Below, one piece after another: positions 9,127 to 17,628 of a DNA stretch of 64,000 nucleotides (positions within the stretch are counted from its first letter, which is position 1; each line of letters opens with the position of its first letter). Below the pieces are notes generated by a model. That model ran no database searches, had not been told where the DNA came from, and worked only from the letters and a program-made list of their open reading frames with translations. Location: the NCBI RefSeq assembly GCF_018403245.1, contig NZ_BOSH01000012.1, forward strand, positions 62,001 through 126,000. The letters are read 5' to 3'. Made by a program: the position numbers and the translations under genes. This DNA comes from Paenibacillus sp. J2TS4. Lineage in GTDB: Bacteria; Bacillota; Bacilli; Paenibacillales; NBRC-103111.

Positions 9127-9170
9127 AAGAGCCTCCATACCCAGAATAACTGGAATGGAGGCTCTTTCTT
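9127..9170. terminator. Bidirectional Rho-independent terminator
   Basis: Perfect 13-bp stem AAAGAGCCTCCAT / ATGGAGGCTCTTT (9127-9139 and 9155-9167) with A and T tracts on both sides. It lies between the convergent mscS and copper-amine-oxidase-N genes and can serve both. Confidence 0.85.
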
Positions 9171-9179
9171 GGTGACGCA

Positions 9180-10241
9180 TTATTGCTTATTCATAAGGGC
9201 TTCTATATTCGAAATGATGTCGTCAACGGACGTTTCTTCTTCTTCATATCCGCTTTCCACCGTAAATTCGGCATCCGGTGTTAGGGAAACCTGATTAGGG
9301 ATAACCAGTTGACCGGTCTCCTGAACATAATCGTCGACAATGTCTTCGGCTCTAATCGTTCCGATATAGAACCAATCCTCATAGAGCTCACCGAATTTGT
9401 CTAAAAACCAATCGCTCGTATAGCGGCTGAAGCTGCCGAACAGGCTGTACAAATCACCAACGGTGTTATATCTTGTATTGCCTGCATCATCGACCCACTC
9501 GATGATTTCATTCAAGTCTACCTCTCTTATTTCATGCATTTGCGTAGAGAGAATAGTGCCGTTGATTTTATAGTAAATTTCGACCAGGTCTTCATATTCG
9601 TGACCTTTCAGCAGCTGCCATCCCGCCATATCTCCTGTCGCGGGTACATGGGATAATGGGCGCTTGGCATCGGGATACCATTCTTTATAAACCTCGAACG
9701 GAATTTCATGCTGGGGCACAGTACCAATATAAGCTGTGGAGGTCGGTCCATAGAATTGAACATCCATTTCGAGAATTTCCGCTACGGCCCGGATTGGCGC
9801 GTAGGTCGTTCCATTGTACACAATATTGCTGGTATCGACCGTTTCTCCATGAACTTTAATAGTGATATTATCGAAGACGACCGGAATGGTCTGTACTCCC
9901 TTGTTCTCCATAACGGTATCTTCGTCGGAAGCAGAGGCCGCCTCTTTCTCAGCGGCACCGATCACTTCATCCGGGACTTCGCCGGCGGGAAGCATTCCGA
10001 TATAAGCTGTTCTCGTTTCATCATAATAAATAACGCCCCAATCCAGCATTTCGGCAAGATTTCTAATGGGAACGTAAGTGGTGCCATCATATAAGAGGTT
10101 GTTGCTCATGGCAAGCTCGCCGTTAACCTTGACCTGAATCTGGTTAAATCCGACCTCGATCGTTGTGGAGTCGGCAGCCAGCGCAGCATTGGGCAGCAGC
10201 AGCAATACGGCCAGCACTAAAGTGACTAATCTTGTTTTCAT
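9180..10241 (-). CDS. Secreted protein with two copper-amine-oxidase-N (stalk) domains
   Basis: Exported protein of 353 residues. A signal peptide (MKTRLVTLVLAVLLLLPNAALAA) is followed by two copies of the Cu_amine_oxidN1 stalk module: about residues 30-80 (VKVNGELAMSNNLLYDGTTY then VPIRNLAEMLDW) and about 120-175 (VKVHGETVDTSNIVYNGTTY then APIRAVAEILEM). Both end in TAYIG. The C-terminal half, about 180 residues, is acidic and resembles no domain I know. These modules are common on Paenibacillus surface proteins and have no catalytic role alone. An extended -10 promoter lies upstream. The product is probably a wall- or matrix-associated structural protein. Confidence 0.8.
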   Translation of the reverse strand: MKTRLVTLVLAVLLLLPNAALAADSTTIEVGFNQIQVKVNGELAMSNNLLYDGTTYVPIRNLAEMLDWGVIYYDETRTAYIGMLPAGEVPDEVIGAAEKEAASASDEDTVMENKGVQTIPVVFDNITIKVHGETVDTSNIVYNGTTYAPIRAVAEILEMDVQFYGPTSTAYIGTVPQHEIPFEVYKEWYPDAKRPLSHVPATGDMAGWQLLKGHEYEDLVEIYYKINGTILSTQMHEIREVDLNEIIEWVDDAGNTRYNTVGDLYSLFGSFSRYTSDWFLDKFGELYEDWFYIGTIRAEDIVDDYVQETGQLVIPNQVSLTPDAEFTVESGYEEEETSVDDIISNIEALMNKQ

Positions 10242-10281
10242 TAAGCTGTTCTTCTCCTTTATGTATAGGTATGATTACCAG

Positions 10282-10311
10282 ATTATAGCATGTCTAGTTC
10301 TAAAGCATCAA
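10282..10311 (-). promoter_or_regulatory. Sigma-A promoter of the copper-amine-oxidase-N gene
   Basis: On the minus strand, TTGATG and TATAAT are separated by 18 bases, and the -10 is extended (TGCTATAAT). It lies about 45 bases upstream of the start at 10241 and its AAGGAGAAG ribosome site. Confidence 0.65.
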
Positions 10312-10522
10312 TAGAATTGTGACTAAAGGCGTAAATTTAATAGTTTAAAACGAAATAAAGGTCAAAACCTAGAAAATTCTGATCATAACTGTCCATCGCG
10401 AAAACTGAAACCTGTTCACAACGAGTGTGTTATCGGTTTGGTAAATTGCAGGGAACCGATCCGATACGTTAACTGCGTGCGCCTTATTTTACAAAAGAGT
10501 CTGTGTTTGGAGGAGGATGGCG

Positions 10523-10531
10523 TGCTATAAT
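10523..10531 (+). promoter_or_regulatory. Extended -10 promoter (TGCTATAAT) of the VTT-domain gene
   Basis: A perfect TGnTATAAT lies inside what would be the first codons of the longest reading of the VTT gene. If used, transcription begins near 10538 and translation must start downstream, at ATG 10574. Confidence 0.55.
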
Positions 10532-10573
10532 AGGGTGCGAGCCATCAGAAAGACGGATTGGAGTCGTGCCCAA

Positions 10574-11179
10574 ATGCAAGCAACGATTGAACAATGGATC
10601 GAATGGCTTCTAGAAGTAACCCAATTGGAAGGCTATTCGATTCTGTTGATTACCGCACCGTTGGCCGTCATTCAAGGATTTTTTGGATTTTTTCCGTTTG
10701 CTACATTAATTGTGCTGCATCTCACAGCATTTGGATTGGGCCAGGGCCTGCTGGCGAGTTGGATGGTCGGGACCCTTGCTTCTGTCGTCGTTTTTTCAGT
10801 GTGCCGCTACTTCTTCTTCGATTGGTTTAATCGCCGCTGGGGAAAAAAATTGCAAAAATATGAGAAATGGCAGTATTATATGGACACCTACGGAGTCTGG
10901 GTCATTATTTTTTTGCGGACGCTGCCTATTATGCCTAACAACCTCATTTCTTTCATGTCCGCGATATCTCCGATCAAGCTTTCGGCTTATTTATGGTCGT
11001 CATTGATAGGGAACCTGTCTCATATTTGGCTAGTTGGCCTCATCGGTTCTTCCATTGTCATGCCCGAGCTGGATGTTAAGAAGCATTTATTGTTCTATGC
11101 GAAGTTCTGTCTTGTTTTAATTATTATTTTTATTGCCCGACATTATAAAAGCTTCCGAAAACGCCGAGGCACGATGTAG
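10574..11179 (+). CDS. VTT-domain (DedA/TVP38-like) membrane protein
   Basis: Integral membrane protein of about 201 residues with five or six hydrophobic segments and the central VTT/SNARE-associated pattern FLRTLPIMPNNLISFMSAIS, as in DedA/TVP38/YdjX proteins, which act as lipid scramblases or flippases of the undecaprenyl-phosphate recycling type. I start it at ATG 10574, eleven bases after GGAG, because the ATG at 10517 touches its GGAGGAGG directly and an extended -10 box lies between the two. The cytoplasmic C-terminus is very basic (HYKSFRKRRGTM). The specific lipid substrate cannot be told from sequence. Confidence 0.75.
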   Translation: MQATIEQWIEWLLEVTQLEGYSILLITAPLAVIQGFFGFFPFATLIVLHLTAFGLGQGLLASWMVGTLASVVVFSVCRYFFFDWFNRRWGKKLQKYEKWQYYMDTYGVWVIIFLRTLPIMPNNLISFMSAISPIKLSAYLWSSLIGNLSHIWLVGLIGSSIVMPELDVKKHLLFYAKFCLVLIIIFIARHYKSFRKRRGTM

Positions 11180-11545
11180 GCTGATGGATTCTGCTGTCCT
11201 ATCGGTTGTCTGGTCATATTCTTGTTCCTGCACGTGCTGTTCGGGCGTTTGTTTTTTCGGATTGCCGCGGTCTCCAGCCCCTTCCTCCTCTTCCTTCTTT
11301 AGTTGCTAATCCTCTCTGAATAAAATTTCAAGTATAGATCCATCCGCCGGGAACTCGATAACCTATCGTAGTGCGGGGCATATCCTGCCGTAGTTCGGGA
11401 ATTTGCGAATTAAATCACCGGACACCTGGAATTTCATGACCGGAAGTCGTGGTACAATGCTAGAAGATCATGGTACAATATAGCCGAATCACAGCATATA
11501 TTGCCGGATGGGGCCTTGACCATCCAGAGAACAGGAGTTGTATGA
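11180..11545 (+). other. Intergenic region with tandem -10-like boxes and a possible decayed small gene
   Basis: The 366 bases before the beta-propeller gene contain two close TGGTACAAT boxes near 11450-11480, the better candidates for a promoter. On the minus strand, 11117-11305 is open and rich in Glu/Gln/Lys but has no usable start. No hairpin terminator for the VTT gene is evident. Confidence 0.35.
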
Positions 11546-13423
11546 ATGAGCGCTCGTAAAATTGGGGAACCGATCGAAGCGGTCCATGTCTGGACAGCGG
11601 CTTACGGACAAGAGCAAGGTCAGGATCGGATCTACGCTGTATCCTCAGGTCAGCCTTGTGTTTTATTTGTTGTAGACCCTCATACTGGAGATTGCCTGGG
11701 GCGCCATCTATTAGATGGAGCTAATCATAGCTGGGGGGTGGTCGCCACCGAAACCGGCGTATATGTCGGGGGAGACGGGAATTTGTACCGTTATACTCCG
11801 GAGCAGGGTGTTGTTAATCTGGGAAATGCCATCCCGGGAGAGCACTATACATGGAGGATTGCCGCGGATGACCAGGGGAGAGTCTATGGGGGCTGTTATC
11901 CGGGGGGGAAAGTGTATCAATACAATCCTTCCAGCGGAACATTTCGCGACTATGGACAAATTGTCGAGGGAGAGCAGTATACCCGCTGCATGAAGGCACT
12001 CGGCGACAAGCTATACATTGGCGTCGGAACTAAAAAACCGCATTTAATGGAGCTGCACACCGAAACAGGAGAGGCCAGGGAGATTCCTCTTCCTGCCGAA
12101 TGGCAGAATGAGCAGTTGGTTTATGATCTGGACATCGCCTATCCTCATTTGTTTGTTCGGATTACTCCTTCCAATGTGCTGCTTGTTTACGATATGCAGT
12201 CCGGGGAATGGACCGATAGTATTAAAGGAGTGGCGGGCCTGTCTGTTTCGACGGCCGGCGAGGATGGGCGTGTATATTTTGTTAAGGACGGACAGCTTCA
12301 TGCCTATGATCCGCTAGCGCTGGAGTTGACGGTTACTTCGCTGTCATTATCCGAGCCTGCCTCTGATTTCGGATGGCTGGAGTGGAAGGATGCGGAGTTC
12401 CCCGGCCTGAGCCTGGTGAGCGTCAAAAGGGACGGAAGCTATTGGATCTATCATCCGCCAACCGACCGATACCTAACGAAGCATCCGAAATTGCTGGGCC
12501 GCCCGATCACTATTCAATCCATCGCCCAAGGGCCGGATGGGCGGATCAACGTCGGCGGGTATTTTGCCGGAGGCTTTGCCAGCTATGATCCGGCAACCGG
12601 AGAGTGGGAAGCCCATAGAGAAATAGGCCAGATCGAGAATATGATTGCCTTTGGCGATAAAATGTATTTGGGTGTCTACACCTCGGCGAATATTTTCTGC
12701 TACGATCCGAAGGAGCCCTGGAAGCCTGACCTTAACCCGAAGCTGTTATTTTCGCTGAGCGGGGAAGAGCAGGATCGTCCATTCGCATTTGCGGCAGCAG
12801 GAGATGAGGTCGCGATTGGAACGGTGTCCTCTTACGGGCGCCTGAGGGGAGCCTTGTCCTTATACCATCCGAAGGAGGACCGTCTGGAGGTTTATCGGAA
12901 TATTGTCGAAGCCCAAAGTATTATATCGCTGGCTTATGATGACGGGATGATCTTTGCCGGAAGCTCCATATGGGGCGGGCTTGGCATCGTCCCGGAGCGG
13001 TCGGAAGCCTGTCTTGTTATGTGGGACACGACTAGCAGACAGAAAGTATGGGAAGGAATCCCGGTGCCGGGGGAAAAGGCGATTTCCGCGCTGGCCTTGG
13101 ATCGCGACGGCTTCCTCTGGGGACTAACCGCAGGAACTCTATTCCAGTTTGATCCCGTGAGTAAGCAAGTGCTTCAGACGAAGGAACTGTTCCCTTATGA
13201 TTGGAGTGCAGTTCCTCATTATTGGAGAGGAGGATATCTTCACTATCATTCCGATCATTATTTTGTCGGCTCCACGCTGGGACGACTGTTCCGTTACGAC
13301 CTTTCCTCGCACAAGCTGGAGATTCTCGACGATAACGCCTTCCTGCTGGCCTGTGATCGGAACGGAGATTATTATTTCGCCCGCGATACCGAGGTTTATA
13401 AATATGAGTGGCCGGAAGAATAA
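11546..13423 (+). CDS. Large beta-propeller protein (PQQ/NHL/WD-like repeats)
   Basis: A 625-residue protein without signal peptide or membrane segment. It is built of repeated four-strand units with recurring pieces such as GGDGNLYRYTPEQG, VYGGCYPGGKVYQYNPSSG, VGGYFAGGFASYDPATG and VGSTLGRLFRYDLSSH. The pattern resembles PQQ-like or NHL/SMP-30-like propellers, perhaps two propellers in tandem. No catalytic signature was recognised. ATG 11546 follows CAGGAG at good spacing; an ATG four bases earlier is out of frame. Its neighbours give no functional clue. Oligosaccharide lyase or lactonase functions occur in such folds but cannot be assigned here. Confidence 0.7.
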   Translation: MSARKIGEPIEAVHVWTAAYGQEQGQDRIYAVSSGQPCVLFVVDPHTGDCLGRHLLDGANHSWGVVATETGVYVGGDGNLYRYTPEQGVVNLGNAIPGEHYTWRIAADDQGRVYGGCYPGGKVYQYNPSSGTFRDYGQIVEGEQYTRCMKALGDKLYIGVGTKKPHLMELHTETGEAREIPLPAEWQNEQLVYDLDIAYPHLFVRITPSNVLLVYDMQSGEWTDSIKGVAGLSVSTAGEDGRVYFVKDGQLHAYDPLALELTVTSLSLSEPASDFGWLEWKDAEFPGLSLVSVKRDGSYWIYHPPTDRYLTKHPKLLGRPITIQSIAQGPDGRINVGGYFAGGFASYDPATGEWEAHREIGQIENMIAFGDKMYLGVYTSANIFCYDPKEPWKPDLNPKLLFSLSGEEQDRPFAFAAAGDEVAIGTVSSYGRLRGALSLYHPKEDRLEVYRNIVEAQSIISLAYDDGMIFAGSSIWGGLGIVPERSEACLVMWDTTSRQKVWEGIPVPGEKAISALALDRDGFLWGLTAGTLFQFDPVSKQVLQTKELFPYDWSAVPHYWRGGYLHYHSDHYFVGSTLGRLFRYDLSSHKLEILDDNAFLLACDRNGDYYFARDTEVYKYEWPEE

Positions 13424-13444
13424 TTCCTTGGCTTCCAAATAAAG

Positions 13445-13482
13445 AAAAGCCCGTTGAATGGATTGGTTCAATGGGCTTTTCC
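13445..13482. terminator. Bidirectional Rho-independent terminator
   Basis: Stem AAAAGCCCGTTGAA / TTCAATGGGCTTTT with one G-T pair and an eight-base loop, between convergent genes. It ends in a T tract on the plus strand and, through the A tract, on the minus strand. Confidence 0.85.
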
Positions 13483-13491
13483 TATGGACGC

Positions 13492-13995
13492 TTATCGTTT
13501 TAGGCGAATGGATCGGATAATAAACAATGTGAGGGAGCCGAGAATTACGGTAAGGAAGAGGGGCAGATCCCAAACTCCTAATCCGGCATCGTATCCCTGA
13601 GCCAATCGGATGCCCTGCCATTGATAATAGACAAGGAAAAACGTAAGCTCGGCTTTCAAGGCGACTAGCATAAGCCGAGCGTTTTTGTATTGCCGTTCCA
13701 CATTTGCTTCCGTTAAATTGGTGTAGTTGTAGATATGAGGGAACTTCTCAAGAATCGTCGAACCCGCCCATAATAAGCACGCTACAGCCGGCATAAACCA
13801 CAGAAAACCTTTTCCGCCCCAGCCGTCCGCTTCGCCAGCCGCGTTAAAATGAATGGGGATTTGATCGGGCAGGCCTGACCATTCCATTGAAAGGTAGACC
13901 ACAATCCCAACAATAAGTAACAGGCTGAGGATATCCAATGTTTTTTCCAGCGCTGTTTTGGGAAGCGCCAATACAGGACGGTGTTTAAGCTGCAT
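13492..13995 (-). CDS. DUF1648-domain membrane protein
   Basis: A 167-residue integral membrane protein with four hydrophobic segments. The DUF1648 signature LPDQIPIHFNAAGEADGWGG lies between the first two, followed by KGFLWFMPAVACLLW. This domain is found in SdpI-type immunity proteins and in many uncharacterised Bacillota membrane proteins. I choose the ATG at 13995 because it lies six bases after GAAGGAGG; the ATG at 14001 abuts the ribosome site. The last third has two more helices and a basic tail. No toxin partner is visible, so an immunity role is not supported. Confidence 0.72.
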   Translation of the reverse strand: MQLKHRPVLALPKTALEKTLDILSLLLIVGIVVYLSMEWSGLPDQIPIHFNAAGEADGWGGKGFLWFMPAVACLLWAGSTILEKFPHIYNYTNLTEANVERQYKNARLMLVALKAELTFFLVYYQWQGIRLAQGYDAGLGVWDLPLFLTVILGSLTLFIIRSIRLKR

Positions 13996-14103
13996 CTCCA
14001 TCCTCCTTCCGCGCAAGTTTAGATAGTCTATTTATATTCATTACGGGGAGAGGAGGGTTGAAGTTTCATTATGTGAGCCGGTATCAGCAAGCCGCAAAAG
14101 ATG

Positions 14104-14274
14104 GCCAATGCTAACGAGAATCAAGCCTTGGCCGAGCAAATCATCCGCTACATGCGAGACAATATTGCCGAAGGATGATCCATTAACCAGCTGTGCAGCG
14201 AATTTCAATTGGGCCGGACTCATTTGATGACACGATTTAATGCCCGCTCGGCGCGCCGGGAAGGGATTAACTAA
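14104..14274 (+). pseudogene. Remnant of an AraC-family transcriptional regulator
   Basis: In one frame the sequence reads as the DNA-binding part of an AraC regulator, QIIRYMRDNIAEG, then an in-frame TGA, then SINQLCSEFQLGRTHLMTRF, and stops at 14272. This fits the first HTH of the AraC domain and the start of the linker. There is no N-terminal sensory domain, no second HTH and no good ribosome site. It is a decayed fragment. Confidence 0.6.
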
Positions 14275-14361
14275 ATCATTACATAGATTTAACAACCCGT
14301 TGAACTTCTCCGCTTACAATGGACGGGACAACCCATTATACAGCGAAGGAAGTGCACTAAG

Positions 14362-16422
14362 ATGTCCCGAAAACATTGGTTAGCCGTTCTCGTCTTCTTA
14401 TGGATGTCGGTCGGAGTTGTTCCGGCTTACGCCCAGGGAACTCCTGTATTTACAGACATTGAAAATTCACCGCACAAGGAGGCGATCCTGGACTTGCACC
14501 GGGATGGGGTGATCCATGGCTTTGAAGATAGCCGCTTTTATCCGCAGAAGCATCTGACCAGAGCCGAAGCGGCGTCTCTATTGGTCAAAGGCTTTCATTT
14601 GACGCCGATCGAACCGATCGCCTTGAGCGATCCGCAGATGGTAAAATCGTTTAGTTATTCTGATCCGCTTGGAGTCATTGACGAATCGTTCTCTATTCCA
14701 TCGGCCCAAGATTTAATTGGGCATTGGGGAATGAACGATATAGAAGGCTTGATCAAGGTAAGAGCGGTTGGCGTGGAAGCCAATACATTCTCCCCGGATT
14801 CCTTCGTTACGAGGGTGGAGTGGAGAGAGATGCTGGCCAAGCTCATCTTGGGGGCGAATTCTGCCGCAGGCGCGGAGGAACTGGTCGAGCTCGGTCTTCT
14901 GACGAAGGAAGAATCCGGTTCGGCGGAACTGATCACGCGGGAAGAGGCCGCTGGGAGTCTTCATCGGATTTTGCAGCATCCTGATTTTAAAATCGTTACG
15001 GTCTTCGCCACCTCGGATATTCATTCTCACCTGGAGCCGTACCAACCGGCAGGAACGGAGTATGTCATTGGCGGACTGGCCAAAATGAGTCACATCCTTA
15101 AAGAGACCCGGAAGAAGCAGCCCAACACTTTGCTGGTAGATGCCGGGGACGCCCCTTACAATACCAATATCGGAAACTTATTCGAAGGGGCTTCGACGAT
15201 CGAAGTGATGAATGAAATGAATTACGACGCGATGGTGCTCGGCAATCATGATTTTGATTTTCCATTCGACGTGATGGAGAGGAATGCAGAGAGCGCGCAG
15301 TTCCCTTTTTTGTCTGCGAACACACTCTATAATCAGCAAAAGCCCTCATTCTTGCACTCGTCCGTCATTAAGGAAGTCGATGGGGTCAGAATCGGAATTG
15401 TGGGCGTGACGGATGATGAAAGCCACTATTACACTCATCCGAAAAATGTGGAAGGAATCAGCTTTATCGATCATTTTGAAGCAGCGCAGCGAGAGGTCGA
15501 CGAATTGCGGGAGCAAACCGATGTCATCATAGCGCTGGCTCATCTGCATGGAGATAATCCGGTGCTGCCGACCAAGGTAAAGGGCATAGATGTGGAAATC
15601 GGGGGCGGGCAGGATGTCGTTGATTTTCCCAAGCTAATCGATGGCACCTGGCTTATTTCGCCGGGCAAACATGCGGAGGTGCTTAACCAGATCAATATCC
15701 AGATGTTTGCAGGACAAATGATCGGTCTGAACTTCGCTCATCTTTTCATGACGGACAATTTGCAGTCCGACCCGGGAGTAACCGGCATTATTGAACGATA
15801 CAGCAGCCAGCTCGATGAAAAAATGAAGCAGGTCATTGGGAAAACGGAGGTTCATTTGGACGGGGAAAGACAAACCGTGCGGATGAAGGAATCCAACCTT
15901 GGCAATGCGGTAGCCGACAGCCTGAGAGAGTTGACCGGAGCGGATATCGCGCTGCAAAATGGAGGCGGCATAAGAACGAGCATTCCCGAAGGAGAGATAA
16001 CGCTGGAGCAAATCTACGCAGTGCTTCCGTTTGACAATACGGTAGTGATGGTGGAGGCCAGCGGTCAGACGGTGTGGGATGCATTGGAACACAGCCTTGC
16101 CAGCTACCCGGCCGCGGCAGGAGGCTTCCTGCAAGTATCCGGAATCGAGTACACGTTTGACGCGGCGAAGGAAGCCGGCTCCAGATTGGTCGAAGTGACG
16201 ATTGACGGCCAGCCGCTGGATAGGGCCAGAATGTACAAGGTAGTCGCTAATGATTTCCTGACCGGTGGCGGGGATAAATTTACGATGTTGAAGGAAGAGA
16301 CGGTTTTGATGCAGCAAACAAAGCATTATTTAAGGGATGCGTTTACGGAATATGTGCAGAAGCACGGAACGATTGCTCCCCAACCGGAGGGGAGAATCCA
16401 AATCCTGAATGCGGAGGAGTAG
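14362..16422 (+). CDS. Secreted 5'-nucleotidase/metallophosphoesterase with SLH domains
   Basis: A 686-residue exported enzyme. A signal peptide (about 1-25) precedes an SLH domain at about 30-80 (FTDIENSPHKEAILDLHRDG) and a second, weaker one at about 115-160 (SPDSFVTRVEWREMLAKLI). These would bind pyruvylated secondary wall polymer. From about residue 210 follows the dinuclear metallophosphatase domain: ATSDIHSHLEP, LLVDAGDAPYNTNIG, GNHDFDFP, ALAHLHGDNP. The 5'-nucleotidase C-terminal domain completes it (GNAVADSLRELTGADIALQN, FDNTVVMVEASG, VVANDFLTGGGDKF). It likely hydrolyses extracellular nucleotides or related phosphoesters at the wall surface. The usual count is three SLH repeats, so anchoring may be weak. 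Confidence 0.85.
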   Translation: MSRKHWLAVLVFLWMSVGVVPAYAQGTPVFTDIENSPHKEAILDLHRDGVIHGFEDSRFYPQKHLTRAEAASLLVKGFHLTPIEPIALSDPQMVKSFSYSDPLGVIDESFSIPSAQDLIGHWGMNDIEGLIKVRAVGVEANTFSPDSFVTRVEWREMLAKLILGANSAAGAEELVELGLLTKEESGSAELITREEAAGSLHRILQHPDFKIVTVFATSDIHSHLEPYQPAGTEYVIGGLAKMSHILKETRKKQPNTLLVDAGDAPYNTNIGNLFEGASTIEVMNEMNYDAMVLGNHDFDFPFDVMERNAESAQFPFLSANTLYNQQKPSFLHSSVIKEVDGVRIGIVGVTDDESHYYTHPKNVEGISFIDHFEAAQREVDELREQTDVIIALAHLHGDNPVLPTKVKGIDVEIGGGQDVVDFPKLIDGTWLISPGKHAEVLNQINIQMFAGQMIGLNFAHLFMTDNLQSDPGVTGIIERYSSQLDEKMKQVIGKTEVHLDGERQTVRMKESNLGNAVADSLRELTGADIALQNGGGIRTSIPEGEITLEQIYAVLPFDNTVVMVEASGQTVWDALEHSLASYPAAAGGFLQVSGIEYTFDAAKEAGSRLVEVTIDGQPLDRARMYKVVANDFLTGGGDKFTMLKEETVLMQQTKHYLRDAFTEYVQKHGTIAPQPEGRIQILNAEE

Positions 16423-16450
16423 AATATAGTTGGGTGCACCTTATAGGCAT

Positions 16451-16480
16451 AGGGACAGGCTGCGAAGCCTGTCCCTGCTT
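16451..16480 (+). terminator. Terminator-like hairpin after the SLH nucleotidase
   Basis: Perfect 11-bp stem AGGGACAGGCT / AGCCTGTCCCT with loop GCGA, followed only by a short T-rich GCTTATT. A very stable hairpin, but with a weak U tract. Confidence 0.65.
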
Positions 16481-16566
16481 ATTGGGGGAGTGCCCCTTAT
16501 TGTTCCTGTAGACTTATCCTAGCATTACAGACGACCTCGGACTGGGGGCCGATGACGGCTGAATGA

Positions 16567-17625
16567 TTACAATCGGACTTCTCTTTGGGTTTCCGCCGAT
16601 TCGTATATAGCCGATAAGATTCCGATCATGTCCACTCCATACTCCGGTGTAATAAACGGCTCTTCCCTGCCCAGTACGCACTCTACAAAGTGACGGATGT
16701 TGAGATGATGCCCGGATTCATTAGTTTTTGGGAACCGGGGAACGATGTCGCACAATACTTGTTCGATTTCCGTGAACAGCTTTAATTCATCGTTATGCAA
16801 GCTGCAGCCCGCCAGCGTTCCGCGCAGCTCCAGAAATCTGGATTCCTGCTCGATATTGGAAGCCCAGCTGAATTCAATTTGCAGCGTGGCTCCGTTCTGA
16901 AAGCGAATGAAGCCGGTGGCCAAATCTTCGACATCGAATGTTCCTCCGGATTGCCCTGTCACTTGTTTGAGCTCGGGGTCAGCTATCGTCGTCCCTGCAA
17001 ATTTGGTGTAGGTCGATCCGGATACAGACAGAGGACGCGGGTTTCCCATTAGCCATATAGCCAGATCAATCATATGCACGCCCAGATCGATAAGCGGCCC
17101 CCCGCCGGATAATGACTTGGTCGTAAACCAGCCGCCTTGTCCGGGAATGCCGCGGCGGCGAATCCATCCGGTCCGCCCGGTGTAGATTTCGCCCATCGCC
17201 CCGGAGTTAATATATTTCTTCATAAATTGGGAGGCCGGTGTAAAGCGGTTATTTCTCATCACCATAAGCACCTTGCCCGATTGTCGGGCGGCTTCCGCCA
17301 TTTTGCGCGCTTCGGCCGGATCGATGGCATCCGGTTTTTCGCAGAACACATGAATCCCGCGGCTCAAAGCAGATATGGAAATTTCTGAATGGAACAAGTT
17401 CGGAGTGCTGATGCCGACGGCATCCAGCTCCTCTTGCTCCAGCAATTCCCGATAATCGGTATATACACGGGCGATGTCAAAATCTGCAGAAGCCGCATCG
17501 GCCATTGCCCGATTCGCATCGCACACCGCTACAAGCTCCACATCGGGATGGGATAACCAGCCCGGAGCGTGTGCATGTCTAAAAATATTCCCTGCTCCAA
17601 TAATGCCTATCTTCAGTTTGCTCAA
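16567..17625 (-). CDS. Gfo/Idh/MocA-family oxidoreductase
   Basis: NAD(P)-dependent sugar or inositol oxidoreductase of 352 residues. The Rossmann fold opens with IGIIGAGNIFRHAHAPGW. The family EKPDAIDPAEARKM motif (Glu-Lys-Pro) and the GGPLIDLGVHMIDLAIWLMG segment with the active-site Asp/His are intact. The C-terminal domain is the usual alpha/beta fold. It begins four bases after the ThuA-like gene, so the two are one operon, transcribed away from an AraC regulator. Such pairs act in disaccharide (trehalose-like) or inositol catabolism. The exact substrate is not readable. Confidence 0.88.
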   Translation of the reverse strand: MSKLKIGIIGAGNIFRHAHAPGWLSHPDVELVAVCDANRAMADAASADFDIARVYTDYRELLEQEELDAVGISTPNLFHSEISISALSRGIHVFCEKPDAIDPAEARKMAEAARQSGKVLMVMRNNRFTPASQFMKKYINSGAMGEIYTGRTGWIRRRGIPGQGGWFTTKSLSGGGPLIDLGVHMIDLAIWLMGNPRPLSVSGSTYTKFAGTTIADPELKQVTGQSGGTFDVEDLATGFIRFQNGATLQIEFSWASNIEQESRFLELRGTLAGCSLHNDELKLFTEIEQVLCDIVPRFPKTNESGHHLNIRHFVECVLGREEPFITPEYGVDMIGILSAIYESAETQREVRL

Positions 17626-17628
17626 ATC

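Noticed and set aside
13492..13995. SdpI-type toxin immunity function for the DUF1648 protein
   Set aside because: Only the domain is shared; no toxin gene or SdpR-like regulator is adjacent.
14041..14295. 84-codon minus-strand frame
   Set aside because: The plus strand of the same segment reads as an AraC HTH remnant, which explains the sequence better.
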